A program made the position numbers and the translations under genes. A model generated the notes under the pieces. The model ran no database searches. It was not told the origin of the DNA and worked only from the letters and a program-made list of their open reading frames with translations. This document shows positions 24,691-34,829 of a stretch of DNA of 64,000 nucleotides, piece by piece (position 1 is the first letter of the stretch; every line of letters starts with the position of its first letter). This stretch comes from Sporobolomyces roseus (taxonomy: Eukaryota > Basidiomycota > Microbotryomycetes > Sporidiobolales > Sporidiobolaceae): NCBI GenBank assembly GCA_016617785.1, contig JADILM010000005.1, positions 1,736,001 through 1,800,000 on the forward strand. Direction: 5' to 3'.

Positions 24691-25907
24691 CGCTGAGTGT
24701 TTTGAAGGTACTCCCGAGGTTGTGGAGAAGAATTGAAGAAATCAGAGTGAGGGGAAGAGAAGAGAGGAGAGAAATCACTTTGACGCGATCCGACTTGGAA
24801 GCAAAAAAAAACGGTCAAGTCCAATGTCAACTTGGAAATTTCGTTTGCTTCGAATCTTGCTCTCTTACGCTTAAATGCTGGTTGAGCAAGTAGGAAGATA
24901 CTCTGAGGTCAATTCCGTAGCTTCTCGACAAGAGGACGGAGTGAAAAGTGGGTCGAAAGTCTTTCAAGTTCTGGTTCTGTTTTGATTTCGTCGTTTGTGT
25001 CGATGACGATGCTGCTACAGTTGGTCCTAGCGTCACGCACATAGCTATATTCGACAGTGGTGCAAGTAAAACGCTCATCCGGGGTTTGATTCGCAAGCAA
25101 GCACCAAAGAAGTCAAGATTGCGATACTTGGACTTTCAGCAACATGCTACAATCCCTCTCGGCTGCTTGCCAGGAGCTTCGTAACGTCCAATATCGTCGA
25201 TACCTATCAATCGCAGGCCGAAACGACGCTATGAGAGAGCGTGGAAAGGATTCGACAATTTCCCTCGATTTTTGTAAGTCGAAGTTTCAAGTCCGGCTTG
25301 ACCCCGCAATTTCGTGCTCGCTGTTCAGTAGTCTCTTACAATCGTCTGGTCTTTTGCGGCGAATCCTCGGTAAGGTCAACCTGCGAGGCCTGATTACATG
25401 CAGAATTTCTCGAGCTTTTTCAGGAAAGATCTCTCAACCTCCTCCCTCTCACCCTCACCACCAGATAGCACGTCTAACCAGCTCATCAGCATAATACATA
25501 GGCGAATCCAGCGGCTTCTTCCAGCCCCGAGCTTCCATCTCCCTCCATTCTCTCTTTCCTTCAACCTCCACCGCCTCATCTCCTCGAGGAACCGCTCTAT
25601 GACCCTCGAGGGCTCTCAAACACAACATAGAAGTAATCAGTATATATCACATACCACCGCTACGGCTGGACAAGTCAACTAGAGGACACTCAATCTCCGA
25701 AATCTTTCTCCATCTCCGACTTCTCTCAATCAGTACCCAGCAGTTCAACCGCAAACCTACCCTAGACCGCACGATAGTATATAGATTATAAAAGACAGTA
25801 AAGCGCCGTTCCACCCTCACGACCAGATTCCTTTCCTCGCTCTTCCTCAAACCTCTCGCTCCAACCTCTTCTCCTCCTTCTAGGCAAACCTTAATCAGTA
25901 CAGTATA
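24691..25907. other. 1.2-kb divergent intergenic region
   Basis: It separates the minus-strand Argonaute gene from the plus-strand acidic-protein gene and should hold both promoters. A 78-codon plus frame at 24948-25184 contains IAIFDSGASKTLI, reminiscent of a retropepsin active site, but nothing else of a retroelement is present. The rest is featureless to the eye apart from a TATA-like box at 25787. Confidence 0.4.
25787..25794 (+). promoter_or_regulatory. candidate TATA box
   Basis: The sequence TATAAAAG lies about 114 nt upstream of the ATG at 25908, next to a second TATATAG element. Position and consensus fit a core promoter of the acidic-protein gene. This is a motif match only. Confidence 0.4.
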
Positions 25908-28900
25908 ATGGCATCTACTCGTAAGCACTCGTCATTCATCCCGCTACAATCCCGGAAAAGCTCATTCAGTTCCCCCCGCTCGTGTAGTCGGAAATCGTTT
26001 GGCTGGACTCCCCAAGATCAACAAGATCGCAAAGAAGAAGCCCACGCCCGTCAATCGTTCTCCTCCCAAGCCCACACCAGCAGCCCTTCCTTTCCCCCTA
26101 AACCCCTCAGACGACGATACACTTTCCGAACCCGATTCTTCCTCCCTCTCCTCTTCTTCCTCTTCCTCATCTTCCGATGAATCAGATTCAGATGACGACG
26201 TAGTCATCGTGACTCCTGCTGCATCCACTTCGAAAGCTCAGCCGTCACCGCCAAAGAAACTAGCAACGAAGCAGAAACCTCGACCTTCGAAAACGACAAA
26301 ACCGGTTCCCAAGCCTCTCCCAGCTCTTTCTTCCTCCATGCTTCCACCTCTCCCACCATTACCTCCTCTACCCTCTTTCCCCGTCGCTTCCACTTCTACT
26401 ACCCCTTATGCATCAGCCTCGAAACCCACTACATCTCGTCCTAAACCTTCCAAACCTTCTACCGTTTCCTCGACTTCCTCTTCCTCAGCTCGTCCGAAAC
26501 CCGGTATAATGGCACCTTCCGATCTCGCCTATTCTCCTTCATCTTCTGTTTCCCGTTCTACGAGCGCGCCTCAACGAATGTCTCTTCGACAAGTTCTAGC
26601 ACTCTCATTACAAGAAGCTGAAACATCTTCTTCTCGAGAAAACACGCCGGATGCAAGTGAAATCATGCAAGCCGCTCGAGGTAGTGGGAGGGAAAGGAAA
26701 TTGAGTGAAGGAGTTTCTAGTGATTCTAGTTTGAGTGAGGTTAGTTCCGAGGATGAGGAGGAGGAGAGAGAGGTTGATGAAGGTGAAGTTGGTAGTATGG
26801 AGAAAGAAGAAGAGAGGTTATTGAGAGCGGAAATAGAGAGGAGGAAATCGAAAGGGAAACAAGTTGATCGGTTTGAGGATTCGGATGAGCAAGGAGAAGG
26901 GGATGAGGAGGATACGGATGATGATGAAGAAGAGGATGATTTGATGGGTGCTTGGGAGAGGAATGTTCGAGCTATGGAAACTATACGAAGGAAACAAACA
27001 CCGTTTGAGGGGGGGTCGGGAGGGAATATCTCGTTTGGGAAAAGTGAAGGGTCGGGAGGAGATGGAGATTCAGATGTCGCAGTGACGGAATTACCTCCTG
27101 GGAATGGATTCGGAGTCGTCACTTGGTCAGACTATGATTCGTTTGGGAGTGAGGAGGAACAGGAATCGGAAGAAGATCAATTAGCGGAAGTACTCGAAGC
27201 GCAACAAGCTGGACTCGCAGGAGAATTCGAGGAGGAATTGGAACAACTCTTTGCGTTGTCAGAGGCGGTTGTTGGACCGATACGACAGGATGAATATCAT
27301 GATGGAGATATGTGGTTCGAGGCGTTGAGCGATCTCGATGGAAGTACGGCGGATGATGAGAATGAAGGAATGGAAGAGGACGACATCGATGCGGAAATGA
27401 TTTTTGGCGAGAATGGGGAACTCAAGAGGTTGTTTGGAGCGAGAAAGACGAGGAGACAATCGGCGATGGATTCGAGTGCAGGTGAATCAGACTCGGAGGA
27501 TGATGAAGATGAAGAAACGGGATCGGAGGAAGGGGAAGATGTCGAGTTGGTCAGGGTTGGAGTGCATCTCGACAACGAGGAGAAAGGAGAAGAGAGAAGT
27601 GAAGGAGAGGAAACAGCATCCTATCATTCAGAGGACGAGGAGACGGATTCAAGTTGTTCAGATACCGACATCTATCGATACGCTCCTCGAACTGGTGCTC
27701 TCGCCAACCTACAAGCACCTACCACAGCCGATCTAGCATCCCTCGACCCTTCACCTTCGAACCCTAAACCTCCTTTCGCTCCCGGTCGTTCTGCTCCTTC
27801 GACTCTCGCCGTTCCTACTTTCCATCATTCATCGAAAGGCAAGAAGAAGACTGAACTTCCAACGTTCAAGCGAAGATTACCCACGATGGGAACTTTCGAC
27901 ACGACGGAACGGAAAGAACAATCGAAAGAAGGAGGATTGAGTGTGGTCGTCGTTGGAGCTGGGGAAGAAATCGCTCCGAGTCCTTTCCGAGTCCCGTTCA
28001 AAAAGGTCAAACGACGAGTTGTGAGTTTGCTTCGTAACCAGCGTTGTGTACACAAGCGCTGACCTCTCTGCTGATCTCACAGGTACCGCCAACTTCACCT
28101 CGACGAGTTCGATCGGATTCTCGAGTCTCGACAACATCCGGTACCTCCGGTTCAATGTCACTCGATCAAGGCAGCACGATCGGCTCGCCCGTACTCGGCA
28201 ACGTCGTCCTCCCTCCCACATTCAACTTTGACTCTCTCCTCCAAGAATCACTCTTCGAAGCGACCGATTCCGAAGAACAAGAATTGCTCGAAGCGCTACT
28301 CGTTGATGGTGCAGCTTCCTCTGAAACCGATACTGGAGCTGCTTCTACTTCTACCACGACGAAAGCCCCTCCAGCTCTCGACTTCTCCCGATGGAACCGG
28401 ATTCCGATTGGCGCATTCCGAACTCGAACGATGGGAGGAAACGGTGGGAACGCTCCTTCGCAAGTACTCACTGCTCAAGCAGCAGCAACCGAACACCGTA
28501 ACAACAAAAGAAAGAAACGTCAACGTAGCATGTCGGCTTCCTCGATCGCTTCCTCAAAGAAACAACAATCGGCACGAAACGAATCTTCCATCGCAAGTTC
28601 ACTCCTGAGGGATCACAAATCGATCAAGACATCTCTACGACATACTCTCGGATCTCCCGCACCACCCTCGATCGCTCAACGAAAGAAAGGAGGAGGATCG
28701 ACCAAAGGAGGTAAAGGGAAATCGATTCGATCGAGAATGTTGACGAGTCCTGTAATCGCCAACTCACCTCCTACGGCAGGAGAAAAGAAGAAGAGATCGA
28801 GGTCTGCAACACCAGGAATCAAGTCGACGAAATCCTCAAGAATGGCTAGTCGACGGAATTCTCTCGCTCCCTCTCAACCAGCTACATCTTCTCTCACAGC

Positions 28901-28967
28901 ACCTACGGCGAATCTCCCTCCTCTCCATTCGCCTCTCTTCTCAAAACTCAATCTACCCGCCGTCTAG
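25908..28967 (+). CDS. large acidic low-complexity protein, probably nuclear
   Basis: The first coding exon is only 13 nt (25908-25920). After a 50-nt intron it continues PPARVVGNRLAGLPKINKIA, and a second intron lies near 28021-28082. About 985 residues. The N-terminus is basic and Pro/Ser-rich (AKKKPTPVNRSPPKP), followed by a Ser run and long Glu/Asp tracts between about 26.7 and 27.7 kb. A short hydrophobic segment (FEEELEQLFALSEAVVGPI) is embedded there. The C-terminal third has one well-ordered motif, DFSRWNRIPIGAFRTRTM, preceded by FNFDSLLQESLFEATDSEEQ, then Lys/Arg/Ser-rich sequence (NNKRKKRQRSMS). The WNRIPIGAFR block looks like a conserved fungal nuclear-protein motif, but I cannot assign a family. 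Composition suggests a chromatin or nucleolar role, as inference only. Confidence 0.75.
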
Positions 28968-29455
28968 AGCTCTTCAACCTCGTTCTTCTCCCCTTGATCT
29001 CCCGTCGCAACACTAATCGCAAATCCTCCCTGCTACTTATGCTCCCCCAATCTCGCTTGTATCTCCTTTCACATCCTCTATTACTCTCATAAAACCCAAA
29101 TCGTTCGTCTTACTCATTCGCATACCTCGCAAACTCTTTCTCTCTCCTGAACTATTCTGGATAACGCATACTAAACTTTGCAAAACCTCGTTCTTTCATT
29201 CACTTTCCCGACACACTCTCTCGCAGTATTGAAAGAAGCTCTCGCATCTTGGAGGAGCAGAGAGAAAAAAAGCGTAGGATTTGCGAGCGAAAAAAATTGC
29301 TAGAGAAGAACGAAACAGGGGGCGAAAAACCATGAGAGAAGGCGTGCGGGTATTCACATGGTACAACAAACAAGTCCCTTTCCTTTCCTTTCCTACACTC
29401 AGCTGTTCCCCCAGTCTATCTACCTCCCCTCCCTCCCTCCTTCTGACCCTCTCGC
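28968..29455. other. convergent intergenic region
   Basis: It lies between the 3' ends of the plus-strand acidic-protein gene and the minus-strand ubiquitin protease gene, so it should contain two 3' UTRs. No gene or repeat was recognised. Confidence 0.45.
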
Positions 29456-31725
29456 TCAATTGATAACCCTAGGCTTATTCCTCGCCTGCATTTGATGCAC
29501 AATTTTCTTTCCCCCTCTTCCACCTCCTCTACCACCATGACCATGACCATTCGAATGAGAGTGAGGTTGAGCAAGTTGTTTCGATTCATACAACTTGTTT
29601 CTCTTGGCCTGTAATTTCTCCAACTTCCTCTTCATCGCAGTCGCTTCCAAACCACTCGATTGATTCGTCGGCGTATTTGCTGCTGCTGGAGGTGAAGGTT
29701 CTACTGCTGTCGAAGCCGAAGAAGGAGTAACGAATGGGTTGAAAGAATTCGTTGCTGCTGCTGGAGTCGAATCCAATTTCGGTGAAGACACTTTCGAAGC
29801 GGTTGCGATCATTGGAGGTTTCGGTCCTTCTCCCGGCGTATACGTACTCCCCAAACTTTCTTCTTTCCTCTTCTGTTTAGGTCTCTCAACTTTCTCCCCT
29901 TCCTCCCCACTCTCCCTTCTCCTCTTCTTCCCTTCCCCCCCCTCGACCCCAATAACTCCCTTCAATAGATCTCCCTTTTCCCGAACGTAGAAGAGACAGT
30001 AAGCGTTCTTTTGAGTGAGTGGAACTGAAGAGAGTGGTGAAACGGATTCGTCGTTCATGTCGTAGAATTTCGAGTCTTTTCCTGAACGGACTAAGGAGGT
30101 ATAGTGGCCTGAATGGGGACCTGAACCGGAGTGGAGGATGAGTGCGTAGAGTCGATAAGAAGGTGCAGAGTTCTTCTACTCGTTCCAAAGAGGTTAGTCA
30201 ATTGTTTCGGAGGGAGAGAGAGAGAGAGAGAGAGTAAACGAACGTCAGTCATGTAACCTTTCAAATTGAGTACTTCTGGATACTTGATGAATCCTCCCAC
30301 TTTCCTCCCCGTCGGAGTGAACCTCTTGAGATGAATAGTAAGAACCAGCGGACTCTTCTCAATCAAGAATTGTTTTTCCGCAACTACCAACTTCTTACAC
30401 CTAAATCCAACACTCTCTCTCTCTCTCATCAGTTCGAAGTTCAAGGTTGAAGAGGCGGAATAGAAAGGTACATACTTCTCACATCGATACTTGTTTTGAC
30501 CTTTGAGTACATCCATTCTAACTAAATTCTCCAACCCATCTTTGATTGACCCAGCACGGTTTCCCAAATCCAATGAGAGATCGAGCATCGCATCGAACGT
30601 ATCGGAATTGTGAGTGCAAGAAGTACAGTGTACCCTAGATCTTAGGACTCCTCCAAACAACTGATGAATTGGATTTTGATTCTTTTGTGAGGTGGTGAGT
30701 TTACTATGAAGCAAAGAGGGTCAGTGTGAGAGGGGAAAAGTGTTGGGGAGAAAAAGGTACGTACGGAGATCGACCGTGTAAAGAAGAGAGTTGCATAGCG
30801 TCAATTACGAATCTCAAGAATTCATGAGAATCTTCTTGTCTACCAAATCTCAAATGTTTCGCAATCTCTACATTTGCCAACCTCTCTCTTATCAGTTCGT
30901 GTAGCTGATGGATAGAGAGAGAGAGAGAGATGAGAAATGTACGCTTGAGGTTCTTTACTACGATTGAAGGAGTATAGGCACGTTTCCTAGGAGTTGAGAA
31001 AGATTGTTTGATAATACTTCTCATTGAACAAGTCATGCAAAACCCTTTCGACTTTTTCATACCACCTAATCTCCTCTTCTCCATCAGCTCACATCCCTTC
31101 AAGTCAGAGAGAGAGAGAGAGAGACACAGAGTGAGAGGGGAAAACTGACAATTTTGATCAGAAGGATGAGAACCTGGACCTTGTGATTCTAGGTAACGAA
31201 CGAGAGGTGGAGTGTGGATCAAGCATTGCAGTGCACTGTTCAAGAAACAAGTGTTTCCAACGTTCTGAAGTCCGGATCCTACGGGATAAGGTCTTGCCCA
31301 AGAAGGAGAAGGATCGATGGGAGGGAAGATAGTCGATGAAGTGGTAGGTTTCAAAGTGGATGTGGAAGCTACTGGTTGATTCGATGTTGAAGTGGAAGTG
31401 GAAGATGAAGCTGTAGGAGTAGAGGAAGGTTGACCCTAGTCATTGCGAAAGATGATTAGCAGCTAGTCCAAGCTGTTTCCCTCTCCTCTCGAATGGAAGT
31501 AGATAAACGTACCTTTTGATTTATAGCTTTATAAGGTACTTGTTCATCCCTGCCTAGTACTTTGGCCTTGACAAACTCTATTGGGTTTTCCAATAAACTT
31601 TTCAAAGTTAAAGGTTTCGAACCGGATAACAATTGATCTTGTTGTTTACGTTGTTGATCTCTGTCTATAGGAGCGTGGTGGTTCAAGGTGTGAGGAGCGG
31701 GAGGAGGGTGAGCGAGGGAAGTCAT
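29456..31725 (-). CDS. ubiquitin carboxyl-terminal hydrolase, USP36/USP42 type
   Basis: A cysteine deubiquitinase of the UBP/USP family. The start at 31725 (MTSLAHPPPAPHTLNHHAP) leads to the Cys box VGSGLQNVGNTCFLNSALQC (catalytic Cys in NTCFLN). Next come FCMTCSMRSIIKQSF, LRFGRQEDSHEFLRFVIDAM, HQLFGGVLRSRVHCTSCTHN (zinc-binding CXXC), CKKLVVAEKQFLIEKSPLVL, SYRLYALILHSGSGPHSGHY (His box) and FYDMNDESVSPL (Asn/Asp). The order and wording fit USP36/42 rather than Ubp8. The C-terminal tail is basic, low complexity and RGG-like (GHGGRGGGRGGKK), consistent with nucleolar or RNA-associated localisation as in USP36. About 620 residues in eight or so exons; several introns carry CT/GA repeats. It diverges from the dehydrogenase gene across 256 bp. 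Confidence 0.88.
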
Positions 31726-31981
31726 TCTCAAAAGAGAAGAAGCTAGAAGAAGAAGAGAGGAGGGAGGAGAGGGAGTGAGGGAGCTGGATGTAGACTTGAC
31801 GCGTTCTCTGTGAGTTGATGAGTAGATTGAGTGGGTTCAAGTAGGTGAAGAATGAGGTCGTGGATTGAGTGGAGGCAAGCAGTCTTCTCTCTCTTCTGAC
31901 AGAAAACTTTCGAAATTATTTGGACAAGACTCTGTTCCTTCTCTCCACTCCCACTTCACTCTAACTGCTCTGTTCTATCCA

Positions 31982-33148
31982 ATGTCTGCTTATCAAGGAA
32001 GACCTACCGTAATCCTAACCGGTACGCACTCTCCCCCTTCTCCCCTTCTCCTTTCGCTCAACTTTCCCCTCGTCATCTCCCCAGGTGGTTCAAAAGGAAT
32101 AGGACTCGCAACTCTGTACGTCTCCCCGCTCTCTCCTCTCTCTAACTCATCACTGATCACTCTCTACCTCCCAGTGAACTCCTCTTGAAAGAGAATATCA
32201 ACGTCCTCTCAATTTCTCGTTCGACTCCTCCAGAACTAGACGCTTTATCTTCTACTTACCCTGGTGCACTCATCATTTCAAAAGGAGATGTCAGGAAAGA
32301 TGATGACAACAAACAGGCGGTAGAAATGTGTATGCAATCGTTTGGAAGATTGGACGCTTTAATTCGTACGGCTTTCTCCTTCTCTTCACTAGCCTCAAAT
32401 TCGCTCTTATTGAATAGGAATTCGCTCGTACAGTTAATGCGGGTACTTTACATCCACTCGGTACACATCGTAATTTAGGAGGTTCGAACTTGAATGAATA
32501 CAAACAATTATTCGATATAAACTTTTTCTCCATCATTTCAATCCTCTCGCATTCCCTCCCTTACCTCACTTCACGAGAAGCAAAATCTTTGTCTCAAGAT
32601 CAACCAGCAGGAAGGGTCATCCTCGTCTCGTCAGGAGCTGCAACGGGAGGTGTTGCTGGATGGGGTGCTTATAATGCGAGTAAAGCAGCGATGAATTCGT
32701 TGTGCCGGACACTCGCGAATGAAGAGGAGGATTTAGTGGTTGTCGCAGTGAGACCCGGAGTAGTGGGTACGGAAATGCAAGAGAAGATTAGAGAGATCGG
32801 TACGTTCTTGATCGCTTTCAAATGCTGAGAAACGGTGGAGTGCTGATCAGTGAGAGATGAAATAGGCAAGGAACATATGACTAGTAAAGATTTGGAAAAG
32901 TTTACTGGGCTACACGAGAGGGGAGAGGTACGTTTCTCACTCGTTTTCGAGAGAGGGGGAGTTCTATTAGGCTGATTGAGAGAAAAAATGGGAGCGAATA
33001 GTTATTGTTACCTAGTCAACCGGGCAGGGCATTGGCTAGTTTGGCGTTGAGGGCGGAGAAGAGTATGACGGGGGAGTTTTTGAATTGGAATGATGAGAGA
33101 GTTGAGGGGTTACTGATTGGCGGGAAAGAGGAGGAGGGGGGAAAGTAG
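31982..33148 (+). CDS. short-chain dehydrogenase/reductase
   Basis: A classical SDR of about 270 residues with a Rossmann fold using NAD(P)H. The start at 31982 reads MSAYQGRPTVILTG, then GGSKGIGLATLELLLKE after splicing: the nucleotide-binding TGGSKGIG motif. NAGTLHPLGTHRNL carries the NAG motif, and VILVSSGAATGGVAGWGAYN ASK supplies the catalytic Ser and the YXXXK pair. VRPGVVGTEMQ is the typical post-active-site PG motif. Its closest look-alikes are the yeast YIR035C/YIR036C group and sepiapterin-reductase-like enzymes; the ending GEFLNWNDERVEG fits that group. Six exons, with intron ends chosen by motif continuity. Substrate unknown. It shares a short divergent promoter region with the ubiquitin protease gene. 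Confidence 0.85.
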
Positions 33149-33373
33149 TAAAGGAGTGTACAAGGAGGTGGAATGTACATAATCGACGGTATTCGCCGTA
33201 TTGAGCGTGATCTCCTCGACGCGGCTGTCGGCATCGGAAGGGAGGAACTTGGGATTGCTGCATCTCCGCTCGGACTAGGATCTAAACCCGATGGGACAGA
33301 TTTTTTTCCTCGGCTTGTTCGCTGTTCTCTTCTCCTTTCACTCTTCACTTTTTGTCCATACACTTCCAGAGAC

Positions 33374-34321
33374 GATGAGCCCGCTGCAGGAGACGAATCT
33401 CGCTAAACTTCGAAAAGAAATCGTAAGCTCAAGTTTCGCATCTGTGTTCTTCCACTGAGAATGCCGTGTACTCATCCCTCTGATGAAAGCTACTAGCCTT
33501 ACCTGGATCAATTCGTTTCGTTGTTGAACGACGGGATCATTGGATGTTGTAAACGCACTTATACTGTCCGTTCGGGATCTTCCAATATCTACAAACTCGA
33601 AGGTTACGAGATTGATGCCGGCAATCTCGAGATTACGTCTAAAGCTGCAGATTTCGAGGGTGAGTCACATCCGACCGTCTTGAATGTTCATGCTCAGTCT
33701 TTTGAAACAAAAGACTTGCGCTTCAATTTCAGAACGAGGGATGATCCACCTCATTGCTCCAGCTGTCCCGACCTCTGCGTGTTATCATGGATACGGACGA
33801 CAAGGGAGAATCAAAACCTCTGACGAAAAGGGAGAATGGGTCGCGATTGCAGTCTACAAACCGGAGATCGAAAAGAATCGACCTTTCTCGTGGGTTGCTG
33901 GACCGAGGTTGTTTCGATTGGGTGAAGCGAAGCGGGCTCCGAGGGATACGAAATCAATGAAGGAATGGGCTGAACATGGTTACGTTGAGAGTAAGTCCGC
34001 CCTTCTTCAGCGGCGTGAACTCGAATGATTCTTGACAGTCGTGAATTAGTGTGGGAAACAGAATATACGGATCTTGAAGGACGGCACCACGAACTCATCT
34101 TCACGCTCGCATCTACGACTGCCGATTTAATGTCGAGGGTTCCACCTTTAAGCGTCAACTTCAAGCTCAAACGGACCATCAAAACGGACTTGATGCCGAT
34201 TCGCGAGGACCAATTCTCCCTTGATCTTGTCCTCGACCCGCATCACCCCTTCAACGTTACTCAGAGAAGTACCAGGGAAAGGGCGAATGTCACAGAGTCG
34301 GGAGGAGGGCATTCAGGGTGA
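33374..34321 (+). CDS. hypothetical protein, no recognised domain
   Basis: A spliced frame of about 250 residues. The start at 33374 gives MSPLQETNLAKLRKEI, then after an intron ending TACTAG it reads PYLDQFVSLLNDGIIGCCKR. It continues GYEIDAGNLEITSKAADFE, then GMIHLIAPAVPTSACYHGYG, FSWVAGPRLFRLGEAKR and LVWETEYTDLEGRHHELIFT. The last exon ends in a polar Ser/Gly-rich tail. Alternating hydrophobic strands suggest a globular beta-rich fold. No signal peptide or membrane segment is visible, and no catalytic motif is recognisable. Four exons with standard GT..AG introns and unbroken frames support a real gene. An alternative first acceptor (GAAAG, 7 nt earlier) would put a stop in frame. Confidence 0.6.
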
Positions 34322-34829
34322 TCAAATCGATCAAAGCAAGCAGGAAGGGATCTTGAAGTTCCCATGATGAGCGTATAACTCCAATTGTAGCTTGTCAATA
34401 TGATTACTCTGCTCCGCTTGCCACGATACTGTATTCAACCGGGAGTAAGGGCGTGAGGGCAGGCAGCGGAAAAGCGAGAAATTTAGAGAACGATTGCAAA
34501 GGACACCTACGGAGCCCAAGCAGAGAAGCGAGAGCCGGTCCGCAGGCTTACTTATAGCTCAAGTCACCCGAGAGCGGTGTTCCCACTCGGAATGAGAAGT
34601 TGCAGTAGAAGCCAAACCTTGATCAATTCGCGGCGAAACAACTTGAATCCGTCCACTTCACCTTTCATCGCTTGAACGCCTGATCGACTACCTCGACTCA
34701 AAGAAAGTAGCTCTACAACATAGCCTATCGAGCGACACTCAAAACTCAGACGTTCCCTCAACTTTCCTCATCGCCTCATCTCCTCATCTCTCCCGCAACA
34801 GCACACCGAAGCAGGTACCCAGTGAAAAG
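34322..34829. other. intergenic upstream of RPD3
   Basis: It contains the 3' flank of the hypothetical gene and the promoter/leader of the HDAC gene. No recognisable gene, RNA or repeat. Confidence 0.45.

Noticed and set aside
24948..25184. A 78-codon frame with IAIFDSGASKTLI, like a retropepsin active site, suggesting a retroelement relic
   Set aside because: No reverse transcriptase, integrase, LTR or second protease motif is nearby, and the frame has no other support. Five matching residues can arise by chance.
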